From positions 1 through 64,000 of the forward strand of contig JAISPG010000073.1 in assembly GCA_031275085.1 (NCBI GenBank): a stretch of DNA of 64,000 nucleotides, given 5' to 3'. Each line of letters begins with the position of its first letter. Within the stretch, counting starts at the first letter, position 1. Of this stretch, positions 26,871-35,194 are shown in pieces. The position numbers and the translations under genes were made by a program. The notes below the pieces were generated by a model. That model saw only the letters and a program-made list of their open reading frames with translations. It ran no database searches and was not told the DNA's origin. Source of the stretch: Bacteroidales bacterium (GTDB taxonomy: Bacteria; Bacteroidota; Bacteroidia; Bacteroidales; ML635J-15).

Positions 26871-27353
26871 ATGAAAGCTAAGGAGTTAAATATAAAATAT
26901 AAAGAATTTTCTTTTGATGAACTTAATTCTTCAGACAAAAAATTAATAGGTTTTGCGGTTGAATCTGCAAAAAATGCATATGCTCCATATTCAAAATTCA
27001 GGGTAGGAGCTGCTGTTTTATTATCTGATGGTACTATTATTAAAGGCAATAACCAGGAAAATGCTGCATACCCTTCGGGTTTATGTGCAGAACGTGTTGC
27101 TGTCTTTTTTGCTAATGCTAATTATCCGGATAAAGCAATTGATACTTTAGTTGTTCTTTCAATTGATGAAAGTGGTAATATTATAGAACAAAATGCATCT
27201 CCCTGCGGTTCTTGCCGGCAGGTAATCGCTGAAACCGAAATGAAATATAATAATTCTATAAGAATATTACTTGTTTCACAAAAAACTGTTTTAGAGTTTA
27301 ATTCTATTAACGATTTATTACCTTTTAGTTTTGGAAAAGATAATTTATCATAG
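26871..27353 (+). CDS. cdd: Cytidine deaminase
   Basis: With the ATG at 26871 the protein has 160 residues, the size of the homotetrameric cytidine deaminases. Landmarks are AYAPYSKFRVGAAVLLSDG near 33-51, NQENAAYPSGLCAERVAVF with the zinc cysteine and catalytic glutamate near 72-82, and SPCGSCRQVIAE with the two other zinc cysteines near 109-119. It converts cytidine and deoxycytidine to uridine forms in pyrimidine salvage. The upstream in-frame start used in naive calls (26847) falls in the promoter. The gene ends one base before the convergent kdsA. Confidence 0.95.
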   Translation: MKAKELNIKYKEFSFDELNSSDKKLIGFAVESAKNAYAPYSKFRVGAAVLLSDGTIIKGNNQENAAYPSGLCAERVAVFFANANYPDKAIDTLVVLSIDESGNIIEQNASPCGSCRQVIAETEMKYNNSIRILLVSQKTVLEFNSINDLLPFSFGKDNLS

Positions 27354-28151
27354 TTACAATGCTGAATATATTCGCTTAAGTTTTATTAACAAATCTTCCA
27401 CTTTATCCAGTTTAAGCATATTGGCTCCATCAGATTTTGCAATAGCAGGATTCGGATGAGTTTCAAGAAATATTCCATCAACACCTGTAGCAATACCTGC
27501 TTTGGCAATAGTTTCTATTAATTCAGGTAACCCTCCGGTTACTCCGCTGGTTTGATTTGGTTGTTGTAAACTATGCGTAATGTCTAATACCACCGGATAA
27601 CCAAATTCTTTCATTATAGGAATACCTCTAAAATCAATGATCAAGTCCTGATATCCAAATGTAGTTCCTCTTTCAGTTATAAATATTTGTTCATTTCCTG
27701 ATTCTTTTACTTTTTGAGCTGCAAATTTCATAGACCCCGGAGATAAAAACTGTCCTTTTTTTATATTTACTATTTTTCCTGTTTTGGCTGCAGCAATTAA
27801 CAGATCTGTCTGTCTGCTTAAAAAAGCCGGAATCTGGAGAATATCTGCAACCTCTGCTGCAAAATCAGCTTCTTCCGGTAAGTGAATATCAGTGCATATA
27901 GCAACATTTAACTCTTTTTTTACTTTACCAAGTATGTCCAGAGCTTTTCTGTCTCCTATACCTGAAAAAGAATCAACACTACTTCTGTTTGCTTTTCTAT
28001 ATGATGATTTAAATACAAATGGAATATTTAAATTATTACATATGTTCTGCAGTTTAAAAGCAGTTTCATAAACAACCTCTTCATTTTCAACTACACATGG
28101 TCCAGCTATAAGAAAAAAACTTGATCTATCCTTAAAAATATTAAAATCCAT
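27354..28151 (-). CDS. kdsA: 3-deoxy-8-phosphooctulonate synthase (KdsA)
   Basis: The protein has 265 residues, as usual for KdsA. It has LIAGPCVVENEE near 14-25, FKSSYRKANRSSVDSFSG with the phosphoenolpyruvate-binding residues near 47-63, DIHLPEEA, LQIPAFLSRQTDLLIAAAKTG and the C-terminal IFLETHPNPAIAKSDGANML. Residue 20 of the metal site (CVVEN) reads as the cysteine form, which suggests the metal-dependent class. It condenses arabinose 5-phosphate with phosphoenolpyruvate to Kdo 8-phosphate; KdsD for the preceding step is at 16419-17402. Confidence 0.96.
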   Translation of the reverse strand: MDFNIFKDRSSFFLIAGPCVVENEEVVYETAFKLQNICNNLNIPFVFKSSYRKANRSSVDSFSGIGDRKALDILGKVKKELNVAICTDIHLPEEADFAAEVADILQIPAFLSRQTDLLIAAAKTGKIVNIKKGQFLSPGSMKFAAQKVKESGNEQIFITERGTTFGYQDLIIDFRGIPIMKEFGYPVVLDITHSLQQPNQTSGVTGGLPELIETIAKAGIATGVDGIFLETHPNPAIAKSDGANMLKLDKVEDLLIKLKRIYSAL

Positions 28152-28367
28152 AATTGCTATATATTATGGTTCAAAAATAATAAAAATATTGTTCTCAATA
28201 GTTATAAATATCAGGACAATCATATCGAAATGCTTAAATATTTGATATTCATTTATTTACATAATAATTTAATATTTTACAAATTATTGAAAATAAGCAT
28301 TATATGAATTTTAATGCAGTAGCTTTTATATATGTATAAAAAAGTAAAAATTGTCAATAATCTTTAT

Positions 28368-28375
28368 TACTTTTG
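28368..28375 (+). promoter_or_regulatory. -7 promoter element of typA
   Basis: TACTTTTG fits the TAnnTTTG -7 element and lies 18 bases before the start of typA; a TTG at 28351-28353 could serve as the -33 part with a short spacer. Confidence 0.45.
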
Positions 28376-28393
28376 CACCCTTAAATTTTTTAG

Positions 28394-30211
28394 ATGGAAG
28401 ATATTAGAAATATAGCTATTATAGCTCATGTTGATCACGGTAAAACAACTTTAGTAGACAGAATTTTACATCAGGTAAAACTATTTAGAGAAAACCAGCA
28501 GGTTGGAGAATTGATACTTGATAGTAATGATCTGGAAAGAGAAAGAGGAATAACAATACTTTCGAAAAATGTTTCAGTCAGATATAAAGGAGTAAAAATA
28601 AATATTATTGATACTCCGGGACACTCTGATTTTGGAGGAGAAGTTGAACGGGTTTTAAATATGGCTGACGGAGTGCTTTTGATTGTTGATGCATTTGAAG
28701 GACCTATGCCACAAACAAGATTTGTACTTCAGAAGGCTTTGGAACTTGGATTAAAACCTATTGTTGTAATAAATAAAGTTGATAAACCAAATTGTAATCC
28801 GGAATTGACTCAGGAGAAAGTTTTTGACTTAATGTTTAGTCTGGATGCTACCGAAGATCAGTTAGGTTTTCCTACAGTTTTCGGATCAGCAAAACAGCAA
28901 TGGATGGGACCGGATTATGCAAATCCTACTACAGATATAAACTATTTACTGGACGTAATATTAGATACAATAAAACCTGCAAAATATCCTGAAGGCACTT
29001 TACAGATGAGAATAACAAGTCTTGATTATTCCTCATATACAGGTAGGATGGCGATAGGAAAAGTAACTCGTGGAAAAATACAGGCAGGAGAACATATATC
29101 TATTGTAAAATCGGATGGAACAATAAATAAGGCTATTGTAAAAGAACTTTATTTATTTGAAGGACTAGCAAAAGAAAAAACAAAAAATCCTGTTTATGCA
29201 GGAGAAATATGTGCAATATTAGGCTTGGAATCTTTTGATATCGGAGATACTATCTGCGATTTTACAGAACCTGAAGCATTAAGCCCTATCAAAGTTGACG
29301 AACCTACTATGAGTATGCTTTTTGCTATAAATGATTCTCCCTTTTTTGGAAGGGAAGGAAAGTTTGTAACTTCCAGGCAGTTACGTGATAGATTGTTTAA
29401 AGAAACAGAAAAAAATCTGGCACTCAAAGTTGAAGAAACTAATTCTGCCGATAGATTTATTGTATACGGAAGAGGTATTTTACATTTATCAATATTAGTA
29501 GAAACAATGAGGCGTGAAGGGTTTGAACTTCAATTGGGGCAACCTCAGGTTATTATTAAGGAAGTTGACGGAGTAAAATGTGAGCCTGTAGAATATCTTA
29601 CAGTTCAGGTTCCTGATGAATTTTCCGGAAAAGTTATTGAAGTTGTCACACAACGTAAAGGAGAAATATTAAATATTGAAGTTAAAAACGACAGAGCAAA
29701 TCTTGAATTTTTTATTCCTTCCAGAGGATTGATCGGAATAAGAAATATCTTGTTAACAGCAACAGAAGGAGAAGCAGTAATTGCCCACAGATTCAAAGCA
29801 TTTGAACCATGGAGAGGAGATCTCGGTATAAGACGTAATGGCTCAATAATTGCAATTGAAACCGGAACCGCTATTCCTTATTCTATTGATAAATTGCAAG
29901 ATAGAGGTAAGTTTTTTATATTTCCGGGTGAAGATATTTATGCCGGCCAGGTAATAGGAGAAAATACTCGTCAGGATGATCTTGGAGTTAATGTTACTAA
30001 AACTAAAAAATTGACTAATGTACGAGCATCAGGTACCGACGAAAAGGTTTCTATTGCTCCACCAATCCGTTTTTCGTTGGAAGAGGCAATGGAATATATT
30101 GCAGAAGATGAAATGATAGAAATTACTCCTAAGTCAATGAGATTAAGAAAAACAATCCTCAATGAAAATGAAAGGAAAAAACAAAATAAAGATAAAAATT
30201 TAAATTCTTAG
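28394..30211 (+). CDS. typA: Translational GTPase TypA/BipA
   Basis: This is a full-length 605-residue TypA. The GTPase domain has HVDHGKTTLVD near 12-22, ERGITILSKN for switch I, DTPGHSDFGGEVERV for switch II and NKVDKP for base recognition. Domain II follows, then EF-G-like domains III and V (LSILVETMRREGFELQLGQPQVI) and the TypA-specific C-terminal domain with TNVRASGTDEKVSIAPP and FSLEEAMEYIAEDEMIEITP. It binds the ribosome and supports assembly and stress growth. It is a single gene followed by a bidirectional terminator. Confidence 0.98.
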   Translation: MEDIRNIAIIAHVDHGKTTLVDRILHQVKLFRENQQVGELILDSNDLERERGITILSKNVSVRYKGVKINIIDTPGHSDFGGEVERVLNMADGVLLIVDAFEGPMPQTRFVLQKALELGLKPIVVINKVDKPNCNPELTQEKVFDLMFSLDATEDQLGFPTVFGSAKQQWMGPDYANPTTDINYLLDVILDTIKPAKYPEGTLQMRITSLDYSSYTGRMAIGKVTRGKIQAGEHISIVKSDGTINKAIVKELYLFEGLAKEKTKNPVYAGEICAILGLESFDIGDTICDFTEPEALSPIKVDEPTMSMLFAINDSPFFGREGKFVTSRQLRDRLFKETEKNLALKVEETNSADRFIVYGRGILHLSILVETMRREGFELQLGQPQVIIKEVDGVKCEPVEYLTVQVPDEFSGKVIEVVTQRKGEILNIEVKNDRANLEFFIPSRGLIGIRNILLTATEGEAVIAHRFKAFEPWRGDLGIRRNGSIIAIETGTAIPYSIDKLQDRGKFFIFPGEDIYAGQVIGENTRQDDLGVNVTKTKKLTNVRASGTDEKVSIAPPIRFSLEEAMEYIAEDEMIEITPKSMRLRKTILNENERKKQNKDKNLNS

Positions 30212-30261
30212 GAAAGACGCTGTTACGTTTATACTATTAAGTAAAAACTTTAACTAATATT

Positions 30262-30296
30262 AAAAAATAACATCAATATATTGATGTTATTTTTTT
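30262..30296. terminator. Bidirectional terminator between typA and the PCMD protein
   Basis: A near-perfect palindrome built on ATAACATCAATATATTGATGTTAT flanked by A- and T-runs, working for both convergent genes. It includes the stop codon of the minus-strand gene (30287-30289). Confidence 0.85.
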
Positions 30297-32188
30297 ACAA
30301 CTTTAGTAGTTTTGTAGTAATCATCTGTTAAATATATTTTGAGTATATAAACTCCGGAGTTACATGCACTCATGTCTACATCAAAATAATTTCCTATAAT
30401 TTCTCCTTTGGATATAATTGCTCCAAAAGAATTCATTAATGTATACTTTAAATCATCGGCAAGATAATCTTCAACATATATCTTGAAATGATCAGATGTT
30501 GGATTTGGAAATATTTCAAAATAGAAATCTATATTTGTAGGAGGGTATTCCTGCTGGTATTGTTTTATATGTAAATAAAGTGAAATTATGCTGTCACATC
30601 CTGTTTCCATTTCATAATCCTGAAAATATTCAAAATCTCCGGTAAGGTCTGTATCTATTATAAAAAATCCATGTTGGTTATAATAGGCTCCACTGTAAAT
30701 AGTATCATATATATTTGTGTTATATGCCGGATTTACTTTTAAATTTAAAAAAACTACACTATCACAATCACTTAACGATTGGTATGTTTTTTCATATATT
30801 CCTGTCCTGGATTCATTAAATCCGTGTTGATTGTATGTTTCACCTTCACAAATAGATGCTTCTATGGTTGATTCGAAACGGTCTCCTGTAGTAAGGTTTA
30901 TTATTACCGTGCTGTCACATCCGTTAATTGTTTGTACGGTATGAGTATATGTTCCTTCTGTAGTTAGTATCTCACCAAAAAAGTTATATGATGAATTTTC
31001 ACATATCATTATATTTAAAGGTGTTGGCGAATTATAAGCAGGATTCACTGTTAGTGTAAGTTTTAGAACATTCTCACAATTCCCTGAATATGACAAAGTT
31101 ATCATATAGGTGAATATTCCTGCAGTATTTTGGACCGGAAGGTCGAAGCCATTTTCAGTATATGATTCACCTTGACATATAACATCATCAATATAACTAA
31201 ATGATCTGTAATAAAAATGAATTGTATAAGTTTTTGATTGGTTACCGGCATTTACGGTCACAGTTGCAGTTTGATTGTCAGAACTACCCTGAATAATATT
31301 GACTGATGCATTAGGAGAAGCTGCAAGTGCTGAAATTATATTATTTGAACCACATTCTACATCTACATGATATTCTGTAATTTCGGGGTTAAAATTGTCA
31401 ATCCTGTTACCATTCACCATTAACTCTCTTAAATTAGTGTTATATACCATTTCAACATCGTCGATATACAAAAAATCACTTGCAGAACCTTCACCCGGAT
31501 TTTTGTTAGTTGTAAATGTTAATAATATATAGCGTGCATTAGTAGCCGGATTGTCATAATTAAAAGGTACCGAATATTGTTTCCATTCCTGGTTTCCACG
31601 ATTAAAATTTAAAATTGCTTTTGCAACAACATGATCTCCGGCATTAGAATCTGTCCCCGACGGATCTCTGTAATCATAGTTATCGTGAATTGTAGCACTC
31701 ATTCTTGCTTCCTGCGATACATCGGGACACTCAAATCTAGCCCAAAAACGAATTGAATCGGGCTTTGCAGTAAATATCTGGCTCATGTTAGGATCAGATG
31801 TTCTGGTAATATTATGGTTTTCCTGATTTGTGGCTGTCGTGCTTCCAATCCTAATTTGACCGGTTGTAATATTGCCGTTAGCAGTTATATTATTTCCTAA
31901 AATACTTATTCGTGTTGCAAATATTTTGCAGGAATAATTTCCTGCTGAGCCAGGCCTCTTATCTTCGGATTTTGCATGTCTGGTAGCTGTGGCTGTACCA
32001 CAACCCAATGCGGCAACTCCACTAAGGTCACAACTTGCTGATGGAAATCCATTCCAGTGTGTTGGTTCATCATTGGCTCCATTACCATCCCATTGTTCAA
32101 AACCTCCGTTTGGAAGCTGATAAACCTGCGGATATGCAAAAAAGGATATAAATAGAAGTAGGGATAATAACAAAACAGTTTTTTTCAT
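30287..32188 (-). CDS. T9SS type A cargo protein with PCMD-like domain
   Basis: This 633-residue secreted protein starts with a signal peptide (about 1-20, ending YPQ). The first 240 residues begin LPNGGFEQWDG, with HWNGFPSAS and a jelly-roll-like core, and resemble the PCMD (putative carbohydrate metabolism) fold. A cadherin-like segment with LRELMVNGNRIDNFNPEITEYHV follows near 253-320. Then come four repeats of about 65-75 residues (roughly 330-550), each with CxGExYxxxGF near its start and C(D/E)S/N near its end, typical of adhesin-like surface proteins. The chain ends in a type A sorting domain (FEIFPNPTSDHFKIYV). It should be exported by the type IX system to the cell surface. The biological ligand is unknown. 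Confidence 0.85.
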   Translation of the reverse strand: MKKTVLLLSLLLFISFFAYPQVYQLPNGGFEQWDGNGANDEPTHWNGFPSASCDLSGVAALGCGTATATRHAKSEDKRPGSAGNYSCKIFATRISILGNNITANGNITTGQIRIGSTTATNQENHNITRTSDPNMSQIFTAKPDSIRFWARFECPDVSQEARMSATIHDNYDYRDPSGTDSNAGDHVVAKAILNFNRGNQEWKQYSVPFNYDNPATNARYILLTFTTNKNPGEGSASDFLYIDDVEMVYNTNLRELMVNGNRIDNFNPEITEYHVDVECGSNNIISALAASPNASVNIIQGSSDNQTATVTVNAGNQSKTYTIHFYYRSFSYIDDVICQGESYTENGFDLPVQNTAGIFTYMITLSYSGNCENVLKLTLTVNPAYNSPTPLNIMICENSSYNFFGEILTTEGTYTHTVQTINGCDSTVIINLTTGDRFESTIEASICEGETYNQHGFNESRTGIYEKTYQSLSDCDSVVFLNLKVNPAYNTNIYDTIYSGAYYNQHGFFIIDTDLTGDFEYFQDYEMETGCDSIISLYLHIKQYQQEYPPTNIDFYFEIFPNPTSDHFKIYVEDYLADDLKYTLMNSFGAIISKGEIIGNYFDVDMSACNSGVYILKIYLTDDYYKTTKVVKK

Positions 32189-32330
32189 GAGCTGTAAATT
32201 TATGTCCTATTTTGTTTACAAAGATACAACAAAAATTATGAAATATAAAGCAAAATAAAAATAGTTATCAACCAATCTGTTGTGTTATTTAAAATAGTTA
32301 AACTGTTTTCTTTACACGAAATTTACAATC

Positions 32331-32368
32331 TGACATATTGGCATTCTATTTTTATGAAAAGCATGTCA
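32331..32368 (+). promoter_or_regulatory. hsp20 upstream stress element and dyad
   Basis: TGACATATTGGCAT (32331-32344) matches the element before moxR at 13 of 14 positions. TGACAT also forms an inverted pair with ATGTCA (32363-32368) separated by exactly 26 bases, as before dnaK. TTGGCA looks like a sigma-54 -24 box but the -12 GC is absent at the right spacing. Confidence 0.55.
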
Positions 32369-32447
32369 ATGTGGCTTATTTTCATCGTGTATTTGTATTG
32401 GAATAATGTTTGTAAAATTTAAATAAAGTAAATATAAAAATAAAAAT

Positions 32448-32454
32448 AGGAGGA
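32448..32454 (+). promoter_or_regulatory. Unusually strong ribosome-binding site of hsp20
   Basis: AGGAGGA lies 7 bases before the ATG of hsp20. Shine-Dalgarno sequences of this strength are rare in Bacteroidota and are not seen before the other genes of this window. Confidence 0.7.
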
Positions 32455-32460
32455 ATAAAA

Positions 32461-32874
32461 ATGTTAGTAAAAAAAAGTGATAGTCAGTTTTATCCGTCAA
32501 TTTTTGATGTGATCTTTAATAATGAAGGTTTTGAAAATAATTTTAATTTTAGTAAACCTCTTTATAATGTAGGTGAGAATAGTAATGATTTTATTATTGA
32601 AATAGCTGCACCTGGTTTTGAAAAAGAAAACTTCAAAATAGAGATAAATAATGATCTTCTTGAAATTATATCAGAAAAAGAACTAAAAGATGAGAAAAAA
32701 GAAAATAAATATTTTTACAAAGGTTTTAGTTATGAAAATTTTAAAAGATCATTCTCATTGCCGGAAAATGTAGATAAGGAAAAGATTTCTGCAAATTATG
32801 AGAACGGGATTTTGAAAGTAATAATTCCAAAAGACGAAAAGAAAAAGATTTCAAAACAAATCCAAATATCATAA
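32461..32874 (+). CDS. Small heat shock protein (Hsp20 family)
   Basis: This 137-residue protein has a short variable N-terminus, then the alpha-crystallin domain (about 35-130). Typical landmarks are FIIEIAAPGFEKENFKIEIN near 46-65, FYKGFSYENFKRSFSLPENV near 87-106 and the A-x-x-x-n-G-I-L motif in ISANYENGILKVIIPK near 110-125. It ends in a short tail with IQIS, a poor version of the IxI assembly motif. Small heat shock proteins hold unfolding proteins for refolding by DnaK. It is a single gene with a stress element, a strong ribosome-binding site and its own terminator. Confidence 0.95.
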   Translation: MLVKKSDSQFYPSIFDVIFNNEGFENNFNFSKPLYNVGENSNDFIIEIAAPGFEKENFKIEINNDLLEIISEKELKDEKKENKYFYKGFSYENFKRSFSLPENVDKEKISANYENGILKVIIPKDEKKKISKQIQIS

Positions 32875-32890
32875 TTTATAATTTAATAAA

Positions 32891-32930
32891 AAAGTTGTGA
32901 TCTGATTTTAAGATTACAACTTTTTTATTT
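32891..32930 (+). terminator. Intrinsic terminator of hsp20
   Basis: A 13-bp stem (32891-32903 with 32911-32923, one G-U pair) followed by a T-rich tail. Confidence 0.85.
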
Positions 32931-32943
32931 TTTTTATAAAAAT

Positions 32944-32980
32944 AAAAAATCCGATTGTATAATAAAATATGACAACCGGA
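32944..32980 (-). terminator. Intrinsic terminator of tRNA-Arg
   Basis: On the minus strand TCCGGTTGT pairs with ACAATCGGA (one G-U pair) and a TTTTTT run follows, beginning six bases past the tRNA. Confidence 0.8.
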
Positions 32981-32986
32981 CTTTTG

Positions 32987-33058
32987 TAGTCCCACCAAGA
33001 ATCGAACTTGGATCTACAGTTTAGGAAACTGCTATTCTATCCGTTGAACTATGGGACC
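32987..33058 (-). tRNA. tRNA-Arg (anticodon CCT)
   Basis: A 72-base cloverleaf on the minus strand: acceptor GGTCCCA with TGGGACT (G-U at the first pair), anticodon loop TTCCTAA with CCT between GCAGT and ACTGT, T-loop TTCGATT. The CCA end is not encoded. Confidence 0.94.
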
Positions 33059-33157
33059 CTGAATTTCATTGTGCAAAAATAGTTTTTTTTTGATATTTAT
33101 TAAATTATTCAAAAAAAAATTTATAACTTTATTGCATTAAAGTTAAATCGTTGAGCA

Positions 33158-34015
33158 ATGTTTAAAATTGGTTTGCCATTATTTGCATTTATTTTATTGT
33201 ATATTAATTGTCTTTATTCACAGGAATTAGATACAATAAATTTATATTTTGAAATAGATAAGTATGATATTACAAATCAACACAGGATGATTCTGGAAGA
33301 CCTTATTGGCAAGAAGGATGCAATAGATATTGAAGTTTACGGATATACTGATTTTCTTGGAGATGCTGAATACAATATTTCTCTTTCTGAGAAAAGATGT
33401 AATAATGTTAAAGATTATCTGATTTCTCAGGGAGTTGAATCAAAAAAGATTGCCATATGGAACGGCAAAGGAATCCATTCGGAAAGTTCCCTGAAAAACC
33501 GTACTGATATGGATGATCCCGGGATAAAAGAGCATCGTAAAGTTGAAATAATATATGGAAAATTTGAACCTGTTTTTAAGGAAATAATAAATGAAGAAGT
33601 TGAAATTCCTATTTTTCAAAGCTTTATAGATGAAAATTTGGTTGTAGGTAATAATATAGTATTGGAAGATATCTTATTTTATGGTAATTCTTCTAATTTT
33701 CGTCCGGAATCAATGCCGGCTCTTAATTATCTTGTAAAAGTAATGAAAAATAACCCATCGCTTAAGATAGAAATACAGGGATATATTTGTTGTGAAAAAG
33801 GAAATAAAGAAGGTTTTGATGAAGTTTACAAAGAATATAATTTGAGTTCTAACAGGGCACGTTCGGTATATCATTATTTAATAGCTAATGGAGTGGAAGA
33901 AAACAGGATGACATTTAAAGGGTTTGGGGCCAGTAAAAAAAGATATCCCAAAGAGAGAAATGAAGAAGAAAAAGCAAAAAACAGGAGAGTTGAAATACTT
34001 ATTCTTGAAAAATAG
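33158..34015 (+). CDS. Protein with two OmpA-like domains
   Basis: The product has a signal peptide (about 1-21) and two OmpA-type peptidoglycan-associating domains. The first (about 25-130) has LYFEIDKYDITNQHRMIL and VYGYTDFLGDAEYNISLSEKRCNNVKDYL. The second (about 165-283) has ILFYGNSSNFRPESMPAL, LNxLSSNRARSVYHYL and ENRMTFKGFGAS, ending KNRRVEILI. OmpA domains bind diaminopimelate in peptidoglycan through conserved Asp and Arg residues, which are present in the NRR motif of the second domain (first domain: EHRKVEI). No beta-barrel or lipobox is seen, so it is probably periplasmic. A tandem pair without another domain is uncommon. Confidence 0.85.
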   Translation: MFKIGLPLFAFILLYINCLYSQELDTINLYFEIDKYDITNQHRMILEDLIGKKDAIDIEVYGYTDFLGDAEYNISLSEKRCNNVKDYLISQGVESKKIAIWNGKGIHSESSLKNRTDMDDPGIKEHRKVEIIYGKFEPVFKEIINEEVEIPIFQSFIDENLVVGNNIVLEDILFYGNSSNFRPESMPALNYLVKVMKNNPSLKIEIQGYICCEKGNKEGFDEVYKEYNLSSNRARSVYHYLIANGVEENRMTFKGFGASKKRYPKERNEEEKAKNRRVEILILEK

Positions 34016-34052
34016 GGGAGTGTAGAGTAAAGTTTAATTTTTAAAAAAAAAA

Positions 34053-34424
34053 TTAAACGCCTAACATATATTTCAGTTTTCCAATCTGGGTTTCCCATAA
34101 CTCAATAGTCTCATCTTTTTCGTTTTCTATAGCAAAATCAGTAATAATTAGTGCCAATTCATTAGTAAGGTCATGAGTGTTTATTCTAAATTCGAAATAC
34201 ATATCATCTTCACCTTCCAACCATCTGAATTTAATATGAGAAAGATCTTTTAATTCAATAAGTTCTGCTTGTTCTTCAACGCCATCCCAAATAAAAGTAT
34301 AAATATTATTTTTTACAATTACATCATCTGAAAACCACTCAGCCAAACCTTCTGGTGTACTTAATCTGCTAAAAAGAACCCTGGGGGATGAATTTATTAT
34401 GTATTCAATTTCTAATTTTGTCAT
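34053..34424 (-). CDS. START-like (SRPBCC) domain protein
   Basis: This 123-residue protein begins LEIEYIINSSPRVLFSRLSTPEGLAEWFSDDV, the usual opening of the AHSA1/START-like group, and continues with a beta-sheet of even strands and a last helix (WETQIGKLKYMLGV). Such single-domain proteins bind small hydrophobic ligands; the Bacteroidota members are widely conserved and unassigned. It is a single gene, converging with the OmpA-domain gene. Confidence 0.88.
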   Translation of the reverse strand: MTKLEIEYIINSSPRVLFSRLSTPEGLAEWFSDDVIVKNNIYTFIWDGVEEQAELIELKDLSHIKFRWLEGEDDMYFEFRINTHDLTNELALIITDFAIENEKDETIELWETQIGKLKYMLGV

Positions 34425-34509
34425 GAGAAAATAAGTATCTAATTAATAGATAGTTAAATTTATTAATATTTCGCAAGATATAATTTTTAAAACAAGTTTA
34501 CAAACTTTA

Positions 34510-34539
34510 TTTGGATTTTAATAAAATTAATTATCTTTG
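34510..34539 (+). promoter_or_regulatory. Promoter of tRNA-Met
   Basis: TTTG (34510-34513), 18 bases, TATCTTTG (34532-34539): a good Bacteroidota promoter ending 17 bases before the tRNA. Confidence 0.75.
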
Positions 34540-34556
34540 CACTCAATTTTAATCAT

Positions 34557-34630
34557 GGCGAGGTAGCTCAGTTGGTTAGAGCGCATGATTCATAATCATG
34601 AGGTCGGCGGTTCAAACCCGCCTCTCGCTA
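34557..34630 (+). tRNA. tRNA-Met (anticodon CAT)
   Basis: A 74-base cloverleaf: acceptor GGCGAGG with TCTCGCT (G-U at both ends), D-arm GCTCAGTTGGTTAGAGC, anticodon loop TTCATAA, T-arm GGCGG-TTCAAAC-CCGCC. The normal first pair and the lack of three G-C pairs in the anticodon stem fit the elongator rather than the initiator tRNA; a lysidine-modified Ile tRNA cannot be fully excluded. Confidence 0.93.
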
Positions 34631-34638
34631 CGAGAAAG

Positions 34639-34665
34639 AAAAGCCTGTTTTTTAGGCTTTTTTTA
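34639..34665 (+). terminator. Intrinsic terminator of tRNA-Met
   Basis: AAAGCCT pairs with AGGCTTT around a GTTTTTT loop, followed by a T-run; it begins nine bases past the tRNA. Confidence 0.85.
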
Positions 34666-34699
34666 TTTAAAAATACTGCAATTACAGACTTATTAAGAC

Positions 34700-34742
34700 T
34701 CAACCCTAAAATTTGCGGACTACACATAAATTTTAGGGTTGA
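34700..34742. repeat. Perfect 15-bp inverted repeat between two tRNA genes
   Basis: TCAACCCTAAAATTT (34700-34714) and its exact inverse (34728-34742) flank a 13-base loop, GCGGACTACACAT. A run of seven T follows five bases later on the plus strand, so it might be a second terminator, but the stem is longer than those of the other terminators nearby. The loop shares GCGGACT with the 3' flank of the neighbouring tRNA-Asp. Confidence 0.7.
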
Positions 34743-34783
34743 ACCGTTTTTTTAGCAGTCCTTTTTTTAGTTCCTAAAAACAC

Positions 34784-34810
34784 AAAAGCCCTGCATTTGC
34801 AGAGCTTTTT
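34784..34810 (-). terminator. Intrinsic terminator of tRNA-Asp
   Basis: On the minus strand AAAGCTCTGC pairs with GCAGGGCTTT around AAAT and is followed by a short T-run. It begins one base past the tRNA 3' end. Confidence 0.75.
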
Positions 34811-34811
34811 G

Positions 34812-34885
34812 CGGACTGGACGGGACTCGAACCCGCGACCCCCGGCGTGACAGGCCGGTATTCTAACCAACTGAACTACCAATCC
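34812..34885 (-). tRNA. tRNA-Asp (anticodon GTC)
   Basis: A 74-base cloverleaf on the minus strand: acceptor GGATTGG with CCAGTCC, D-arm GTTCAGTTGGTTAGAAT, anticodon loop CTGTCAC with GTC, T-arm GCGGG-TTCGAGT-CCCGT, discriminator G as expected for Asp. Confidence 0.96.
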
Positions 34886-35150
34886 TTGAATTCGGGTGCA
34901 AATATAGAGCAGAGTTTTTAATTTACCAAATGTTTTTAATTATTTTTTTAATTATTTTTACTTATATAGTTTATGATTAATCTAACCTGGATTAAATAAT
35001 CGATGTGATTTTTGCAAGAAGATTAATAATTTTTTTGATTATCAATGATATATGATTTATCATATAATTTAAATATAATAATTCTGATATTAAAAAACAA
35101 GTAACATTTTGGAAAATATTCTTGAAAAATAATTAAAAAAATATTTCAGC

Positions 35151-35181
35151 TTTGCCATTAGTTTTTTAATATTTAATTTTG
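35151..35181 (+). promoter_or_regulatory. Promoter of mnmE
   Basis: TTTG (35151-35154), exactly 19 bases, TAATTTTG (35174-35181), 13 bases before the ATG: the best consensus promoter in the window. The 265 bases between tRNA-Asp and this element are AT-rich and hold nothing else I can recognise. Confidence 0.8.
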
Positions 35182-35194
35182 TAAAAAATTAAAT

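Noticed and set aside
34886..35150. tRNA-Asp as an island insertion site
   Set aside because: No second copy of the tRNA 3' end was found nearby.
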